Assembly (NCBI RefSeq): GCF_010183535.1
Contig: NC_071329.1
Coordinates: 19,358,879-19,422,878 of the forward strand
Direction: 5' to 3'
Length of the DNA stretch: 64,000 bases
Source of the DNA: Caenorhabditis remanei
Taxonomy: Eukaryota; Nematoda; Chromadorea; Rhabditida; Rhabditidae
The position numbers and the translations under genes were made by a program. Below the pieces are notes generated by a model that was given only the letters and a program-made list of their open reading frames with translations, made no database searches and was not told the DNA's origin. The stretch's first letter is position 1; each line of letters begins with the position of its first letter. This document shows positions 58,340-64,000 of the stretch, piece by piece.

Positions 58340-60211
58340 ATGAGAATTTCAACGTTACGTCAGCTTTGTGCTACAAGAAGGCATAGTCAGGTAACACCCG
58401 CTTTCGGATTCTGCACCGTGGGGCCCGCTGGTTTTACTGGTTCGCCTCCGCAGAAGAACGTCAGTGTGGTGATTAGTAATACACTTGACAAACCTGCATT
58501 TTTCTTAACGGCTTCAGCCACCAAGCTTCAGAAATGTCCCAGAATCTTGATGATTTCGTTTGCTAGTGGTCCCCCGTTGCAGTCATTCGCAGGAAAGATC
58601 GACGAAGATTTCAACGTTTTCGAGAGAACATTCCGAGATCGTATTACATTGACAACAATGAAGCCTGAGATGCATCTCACGTGTTTGCTCAATTATTTGA
58701 TTGAAGATGCTCGAGACAAAGCAGAAGAAGTCATTAAGAAGAACGAAGATGCTTCATTTCAAGATGTCATTGACGCGCTTCGACACAGGTTCAGTAGTTC
58801 GCATAAAGTTTCAGCAGCTAAAAGTCAACTTCGGTCAACAAAAAGAGTAGCTGGAGAAGCAGTTGAAGTGTTCTACAGAAGAATCGTACGACTCGCAAGA
58901 CTTGCTTACGGTGACAGTAACGATGAGTTCGCAAAACACTTGATTGTGGAAACATTCACCAGAGGTTTAAGTTTCGATATCAAGTTACAGATCATGAAAG
59001 AAGAACTCAAAGAGCCAGAAGACATTTTGTTGCGTGCTATGAAGATAGAAGCAGATCTCAACGCAGAAAGTGACGTGCCGGTCAACATCACCAGTCAGAC
59101 AAATGATAGCTTACCGCAGGTAACTGCCGTTCATTCAAAACGAGTTTCAGAGCGTCCGCTCAAGAACGGAAGAGTCAAAGGAACTTGTCACAACTGTAAG
59201 AGTAAAGGTCACTATGCCTCTGATTGTTGGCGAGGAGTTCAAGTCAACCGGAAACACAAGAGCCAGTCAAATCATAAGACAACTCCCGCATCAACTTCGT
59301 CAGTATCTGAATCTTCAAACGATAACGAGATGATTGAGAAGCTTAAACAGCAGATCAAACTGAAAGAAGAACAACTTCAGTTCAAAGATGCGCAGATCTC
59401 AAAGCTCAAGAAAAAGCAAGAAGGAAGAACACAGAAACAAGTCAAGTTCAACGACGCAGACCATTCCGTCAGCATCGTACACGAGTCAGGTAACACTGGT
59501 CAAAATATTTCAGAAGTTGGACAATCACCTTCTACAAGTCACATGTGTCCATACATAGCTAGTGTACCTATTAGAGCAAACGGTTATGCAACAACAGCTC
59601 TCATTGATACTGGTGCTCAAATAACAGTCAGCAGTAAGCACATGTGTAAAGTTTTGGGTATAACACAACTTGACCAGCCACTCAGTACTCATGCTGCAGG
59701 TTTTGGACTTAATTCAGTTGAAATTTCAGGAACAGCTATGGTCACTTATACCATCGGGTCTTACAAAATCCGCCATAAGACACATTTCACAGTGAGTAGA
59801 TGTACGCCAGATCCATTTGATGGAGTAGAAATCATCATTGGAACTGATATACTCTCAAGAATGCCACCCGTTCAGTTTGATTTCAGAAACGCTAGGTTAC
59901 AGATTGGTGAAGACGTCATACTTTTGGGAAGTATGAAATCTCCTCAGATATTGTTTTCAAAACTCTGTAACACAGTCAGCCTAGCTGGAGCAATCAGCTC
60001 ATTTCAACAATTCTCAGATCCAGTTCAGGAAGACCGAGACAACAAGTCAGTTCAATTTAAGAACAGATCAAGCAAGCAGTCAAGGAATAGGAACTCACGT
60101 CCAAGATCCGTTGGCCACCAAACGCAAGTCCCAGGAACTACTGAAAGCAGCTCTCACGTCAGATTTCAAGAGGTTTCTGATGAAAGTCAAAGCTCTAGAC
60201 CAAATCAATAG
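58340..60211 (+). CDS. Retroelement Gag-protease ORF
   Basis: 623 codons from ATG 58340, but the frame is open from 58238, directly after the upstream TAA. Residues ~80-245 are a helical Gag-like region (AKSQLRSTKRVAGEAVEVFY, LIVETFTRGL). Residues ~283-296 are a CCHC knuckle (C-x2-C-x4-H-x4-C: CHNCKSKGHYASDC). A coiled coil lies at ~330-375 (EKLKQQIKLKEEQLQFKD). A retropepsin starts at ~405 with catalytic LIDTGAQ at ~421 and a later IIIGTDIL. The ORF stops soon after the protease and a basic tail. A second copy of the GPAGFTGSPP motif lies near residue 30. Confidence 0.85.
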   Translation: MRISTLRQLCATRRHSQVTPAFGFCTVGPAGFTGSPPQKNVSVVISNTLDKPAFFLTASATKLQKCPRILMISFASGPPLQSFAGKIDEDFNVFERTFRDRITLTTMKPEMHLTCLLNYLIEDARDKAEEVIKKNEDASFQDVIDALRHRFSSSHKVSAAKSQLRSTKRVAGEAVEVFYRRIVRLARLAYGDSNDEFAKHLIVETFTRGLSFDIKLQIMKEELKEPEDILLRAMKIEADLNAESDVPVNITSQTNDSLPQVTAVHSKRVSERPLKNGRVKGTCHNCKSKGHYASDCWRGVQVNRKHKSQSNHKTTPASTSSVSESSNDNEMIEKLKQQIKLKEEQLQFKDAQISKLKKKQEGRTQKQVKFNDADHSVSIVHESGNTGQNISEVGQSPSTSHMCPYIASVPIRANGYATTALIDTGAQITVSSKHMCKVLGITQLDQPLSTHAAGFGLNSVEISGTAMVTYTIGSYKIRHKTHFTVSRCTPDPFDGVEIIIGTDILSRMPPVQFDFRNARLQIGEDVILLGSMKSPQILFSKLCNTVSLAGAISSFQQFSDPVQEDRDNKSVQFKNRSSKQSRNRNSRPRSVGHQTQVPGTTESSSHVRFQEVSDESQSSRPNQ

Positions 60212-61641
60212 ACTAAATCTAACCAGTTTTATCCAGTTTCCGTAATAATCAGTCTTATTTTTGTGTCCCAGACAGTTTTAAAAATGTTTTAGAATACTAA
60301 CAAAAGTTCTCTCACACCTTAGGTTTATGTTCCTGCTCGTTGAATAGAAGTCGTCAGCAATAACTCCAAATGAAGAAATACATCAACAACCAGATTGGGT
60401 TACAACTCCATGTACGAGCTCAAGTTCAATCAAACCCACACAACTAGAAGTCTTAGCTAGTTCACGAATAGCATGATGGTACTCAAAGCCATCACTTCCC
60501 TGTGGAATTCAAGCCTGTCGGTTCGGAATACAATTCAAGAAGTTTACAACTCATTGATACTCTTGGAGAAGGTCTCAACCAGAGTTCGTCCAGCGCCACA
60601 CTCATGTTCTCAATCCGTCGAAAGGAGGAATCAACAACAACATCAAATGGAGAAGTGTATCAACATTCAGACAAACGTAGCTAATTCACGAAGGACATCA
60701 GTTCTCAACAACACTAACTCGAGTCATATGTATTTGCAATCCTCAACGGTTCGGAGTACACATTTAACTTGCCGAGGTCGGCAATCTCATCGATAAGGTT
60801 GGAGGCGTAACGAACCCTTCAGTTTCGTTATTTTCCCGGTTATTAAATGTGTCCTCCTCACCACTTCTCGAATAACATTGCTGATTCCAGAACAACCAAT
60901 CGGCCAAGCCAATCGCTCAACGACTGATTTTCAACGCCAAGTAGCTGATCCACACCTCGGATTCCAATCTCGACAGGCACACCCACTCCTTTTGATTCAA
61001 CGGAAGGAAGACGACAAGGATAAATGAGTAATCATTCCGCCGTCATACAAACTTGGAGAAGACTGTCAACGTCAGCGGAGAACAACGCCTTGAGAGGATA
61101 CGATCGTTAAGTCAAGGATTCTACTAGCTTCGGAACAAGCACAGAAAGCCGCCATTGGATTCGAGACACCCCGTAGTCGACCATTATCTTGAGCATGTTT
61201 TACCCATTCCCAACTAATAATTTTCGTAAGATTTTCAATGTTATGCCAAGCCCACACTCACCCGTTTTATACACCTGTACCCATTTCACTTGTCACCCAC
61301 CAGACCTAACCTAAGGAACATTTTCGTAAGCAGTCCCACAAGATTGTCAGACCCGTAAGGACCCAAGCAACTCATACCCTAAGCATTCATGTTAACTCAC
61401 ATACTCAATTACCCACCCAACTACCCGTAAGAGAGAAGAGAGAAGAGATGGAAAGAAGATCAAGGAAAAGATGGAAGAAGAAGGATGGATATGGATAGAG
61501 ATCAGGATGGAAGGAAGGAGACCACCCGGAAAGGATTCAGTCGGAAAGGAGTCGCGGAACCCAAGTCATGCATCTACAAGATCAGGATCACGTCAAGATG
61601 AGCACACATTTGACTAGTCGAGGACGACTATTTTCTAGATG
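60212..61641 (+). other. Non-coding 3' part of the retroelement
   Basis: No long frame on either strand and no polymerase or integrase motif. Short open pieces are interrupted by many stops. GA-rich DNA at 61430-61520 (AGAGAAGAGATGGAAAGAAG) precedes the polypurine tract. Confidence 0.6.
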
Positions 61642-61652
61642 TAGGGGGGAGA
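61642..61652 (+). other. Polypurine tract
   Basis: TAGGGGGGAGA immediately 5' of the 3' LTR, the expected plus-strand primer site. Confidence 0.75.
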
Positions 61653-62075
61653 TGTAACGGTTTTCATGAAACCGTTAGCGTTATCTCCTTCTTTATCAAA
61701 TGTGTGCACTTCACTTCACTACGCTTCCCTTCAATACGAACGATTCACACGATCAGACCTGCAAACTTTCACCGCCTCACCGCCTCGCGTCTCCTCGTCA
61801 GTACTCTCTCGCTCGCCGCCAACTTCCTCTCACCCGCCAAACCGTTCACCATGGCGCCAAACTCTTCTTCTCTAAACTCTCTCACTCTCTCGTCTCTCCC
61901 TATATAAGGAGCGGAAACGCTCATTCTTGGCAGTCTTTTGTAGTTTTATACTTTAACCTTTCCCTTTGCTTTGCACCCGCTTCCTAGTCCCAACCTCTGA
62001 ATGTAATACACTAACGCGTTCTTACAATAAATGAGTTTACAAATACATTTCCGCCTTTTATATGCGAACCTTTAC
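61653..62075 (+). repeat. 3' LTR
   Basis: 423 bp, matching the 5' LTR by eye except for one T-to-C difference. It is followed by the TATAT duplicate at 62076-62080. Confidence 0.92.
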
Positions 62076-63249
62076 TATATAAACATATTCCGGAAGAATA
62101 AAAAAAGAGACGAGAAGGTTAGTCAGCAGCAATCTTTGTAGCATACCTAGTTATTACAGATCGAACAAAGAAAATTCTCAACAAACTTTACCTTTTGATT
62201 TCCAGACACCTCTCTACCCACTCCTCAACTATATCTTTTACTTCTCATTGGTGTTCTACTTCTTTTTTGGATTGTCTGTAGTTTATATTATCGATGTTAT
62301 CATTCTGTTTGCAGTACTACACGCAGTTCCCTATGTCGTTGGACTCTTAGTCTATTTTCTACTGCCTTTTTTGCTCTTTATTCATGAACAAATCAAAGTG
62401 TTTCATATCTTGTTATTTCTTGTGGCTATTCAAAGATTCTTGATCTACTTTTTCCCGGAAACCGAACCTTATTGCAACAAAGCAAACAAACATTATAAGC
62501 GACTTATGTTTATTATTAATTTTTCAGTTATTTTTCAACACATTTGTCAGTTTTGCTCAGGAGTCACTAATTTCAGTTTTCCGGTTGGTTTGTTATCCTC
62601 AGATGCTATATTCTCAAAAGTTTTAATTCCAGAATATCCATCAAATTCTTGCACTTTTATTGTTCACAGCGGCAATACTACATATTCCAATATACCTAAG
62701 TGTTAGAAAACTGGGACATCTTGCATCAGCTAGATTCAATAAACCACAAATGTTCATATTCTGGCAGACACTTGCTATGGGAGTGGGAAAAATGGTTGGT
62801 TTAACATGTAAGTACTTTAAAAGTTGAGTTTTTATGTTCAGCTATGTCTGTTATATGCACTGATGGCTTTCATTTTAAATGGTGAAAAGCAATTTGAGAT
62901 ATACATTTCGCTGTCTCTGATTGATATAATAATGATTCCTTTCATAATTCAAGTGACATATCTTGGATGTAACAGACGGAATTTGGATTCCCTGTTGAAT
63001 CCATTTAAGTCAATTCCTATTTGGATCAAATTGATTGTTTGCTGTAAATCAAGAACATCTCGAGTGACACCCTCTCAAGCATTTCCTACCATTTACCGAG
63101 AAGGACTTCAGAATTAATTTTTTAAATTTCGGTTCACTTCCTACAGTTTGGATTTTTTTAAAGGTAGTTTCAATAATGTTTCACTTCCTTTTTTTCTAGA
63201 AACATGGTTGAACTTTCCAACATCATTTTTTTCTTAAACTCTCTCTAAT

Positions 63250-63480
63250 CTATTTTAAGCTGTTACTTCCTTGTTGCGTTTTCCAGAAACCTGTTGGAAA
63301 TTTCAAGGAAGTACCGAAATAACAACGCAGACAGGTGAAACGTGGTATTGGCTAAACCTCACTCTTTGTAATCTGATACATATTTCCCTTACTTCTAGTG
63401 TCATGAAATTCCTTCTCCTCGACATTCGATACGTCATTTCTCACTGAAAGGTTCACAGACTTACAATAAATAATAATAAA
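63250..63480 (+). pseudogene. srz fragment F, decayed relative of fragment B
   Basis: Shares CTGTTACTTCCTTGTTGCG, GCAGACAGGTGAAACG (E-box at 63332-63337), CCTCACTCTTTG and TTTCTCACTGAAAGGTTCA with 50840-51055. The coding start is disrupted and homology fades after 63470. It follows copy E as fragment B follows copy A. Confidence 0.7.
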
Positions 63481-63794
63481 ATGAAATGTAACAACAAGTA
63501 TTCTCCCGATGAGGTAACAATAAGGATCTGCAAAAAGCTGAACAGTGTGTGCTGAACAGACAAATGATTTGCCAATATCGCTGTATGCACTTAAAATCTC
63601 TCGATTCAAGCATCAACTACGTCCTCTCAAATGTCCTCGTATTGAAACACTCATCAGGCAGCAACTTTAAACTAAATGCTTTGTGGATCCGATCATTTTT
63701 ATTTATTTTATTCCTAACCAGCCTGGCTGCCGCGCCTTCGGCGCTTCATCCGGCTGGCATCTCCTAATTTACTTGTTCACCTTCTCAGAAATGT

Positions 63795-63985
63795 GTCCGC
63801 GTGGCCGAGTTGTCTACACAGGTAAAGCGCGATGGATCCATTGTGGGTCCATATGCGTCCATATCGAATATGGATCCACATAGGATCCATAATGCATCCA
63901 CATTTAAAACGCGGATCGCGCGCGGATGGAATATGGATAGGGAGGATGTCGGTCGTCCTCGAATTTCCGTGGATCGCGCGTGCAT
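63795..63985. repeat. GGATCCA-rich repeat at the window end
   Basis: Within 100 bp there are several variants of ATGGATCCAT, GTGGGTCCATAT and TAGGATCCATA, followed by CGGATCGCGCGCGGATGG and GTGGATCGCGCG. It starts with GTGGCCGAGTTGTCTACAC and is probably cut by the window edge. Confidence 0.5.
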
Positions 63986-64000
63986 AATAAAAGGTAGTTT

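Larger units (their letters stand above)
56081..62075 (+). mobile_element. LTR retrotransposon, Gag-protease only, 5,995 bp
   Basis: Two 423-bp direct LTRs flank 5.15 kb. A primer-binding-site-like TGGTAGCAGCGAG begins right after the 5' LTR (56504), and a polypurine tract (TAGGGGGGAGA, 61642-61652) ends at the 3' LTR. The internal frame encodes a Gag-like domain, a CCHC zinc knuckle and a retropepsin. I see no reverse transcriptase, RNase H or integrase in 60212-61652. The Gag and protease type suggests Ty3/gypsy affinity, but that cannot be settled without a polymerase. It is non-autonomous by present content. Confidence 0.9.
55944..63117 (+). pseudogene. srz copy E, split in exon 1 by an LTR retrotransposon
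   Basis: Exon 1 is 55944-56080 plus 62081-62117, interrupted by the element and one copy of its target duplication. Exon 2 is 62206-62583, exon 3 62633-62794, and a fused exon 4/5 62842-63117. Removing the element and one 5-bp duplicate leaves 174 nt in exon 1, the same length as in copy A, with all downstream phases open, about 329 codons. The intron between exons 4 and 5 in copies A and D is absent here. Family motifs as in copy A (HEQIKVFHILLFLVAIQRF, LGCNRRNLDSLLNPF). Loss of function is inferred from the insertion alone. Confidence 0.87.

Noticed and set aside
63795..63840. tRNA-like start (GTCCGCGTGGCCGAGTTG)
   Set aside because: It resembles a tRNA-Leu/Ser D-arm, but no anticodon arm, T-arm or acceptor complement follows. 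It is more like a known type of nematode repeat.
1..64000. CRISPR array, bacterial operon or phage interpretation of the repeats
   Set aside because: Spliced genes, trans-splice-like acceptors and nematode families show this is eukaryotic nuclear DNA; the spaced repeats are intronic minisatellites and MITEs.

Overview
The window is nematode nuclear DNA, most likely from a Caenorhabditis species. The genes have many small exons and short AT-rich introns ending in TTTTCAG-type acceptors. They include clear homologues of C. elegans emc-1 and fgt-1, which as I recall both lie on clone H17B01 of chromosome II. There is also a cluster of srz chemoreceptors, a family known from Caenorhabditis. Exon models were built by hand from splice consensus, reading phase and family similarity; nothing was aligned by software.

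Layout. 1-3018 (+): C-terminal half of a TAF6-family gene. 3377-11472 (-): emc-1, 15 exons, 953 aa, convergent with TAF6. 11473-18754: no gene found, several fold-back repeats. 18755-23060 (+): fgt-1, 8 exons, 494 aa. 23856-33221 (+): a secreted or GPI-anchored CUB-like protein of about 1004 aa, built from two copies of the same five-exon module. 33529-35613 (-): an Elongator subunit 5 (ELP5) homologue, convergent with the CUB gene. 36406-47595: a gene-poor stretch of 11 kb with an unusual dispersed TCTGTCTGT/TCCGGATGTCC motif. 47596-48695 (+): an unrecognised five-exon basic protein of 218 aa. 49430-63480 (+): an srz array with one intact gene (327 aa), two truncated copies, one 5'-truncated and frameshifted copy, one otherwise intact copy split by a 5,995-bp LTR retrotransposon, and small remnants.

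Most striking observations. (1) The LTR element sits in exon 1 of an srz gene that would otherwise be open. It has a 5-bp TATAT target duplication and LTRs differing at one of 423 positions, so it is very young. It encodes only Gag and protease, with one in-frame TAA dividing an otherwise continuous 1,092-codon frame, and I see no reverse transcriptase or integrase. (2) Twelve copies of a ~125-bp hairpin repeat in TAF6 and emc-1 introns all lie in the same orientation relative to host-gene transcription, although the two genes are on opposite strands. A second repeat family (AAAACGCGTC...GGCGCCCCAG) shows nearly the same sense bias in TAF6, emc-1 and ELP5. (3) A block holding the last exon of the gene at 47.6 kb, an E-box promoter, a complete srz gene and an srz remnant is duplicated about 6.7 kb downstream. 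(4) The E-box CAGGTG lies 75-76 bp before the ATG in all four srz copies that keep a 5' end. (5) A 1.6-kb inverted repeat with ~650-bp arms sits in an intron of the CUB gene.

The housekeeping genes (TAF6, EMC1, ELP5) and transporter (fgt-1) look intact. The CUB and srz genes are fast-evolving environmental-response families and carry most of the duplication and mobile DNA.
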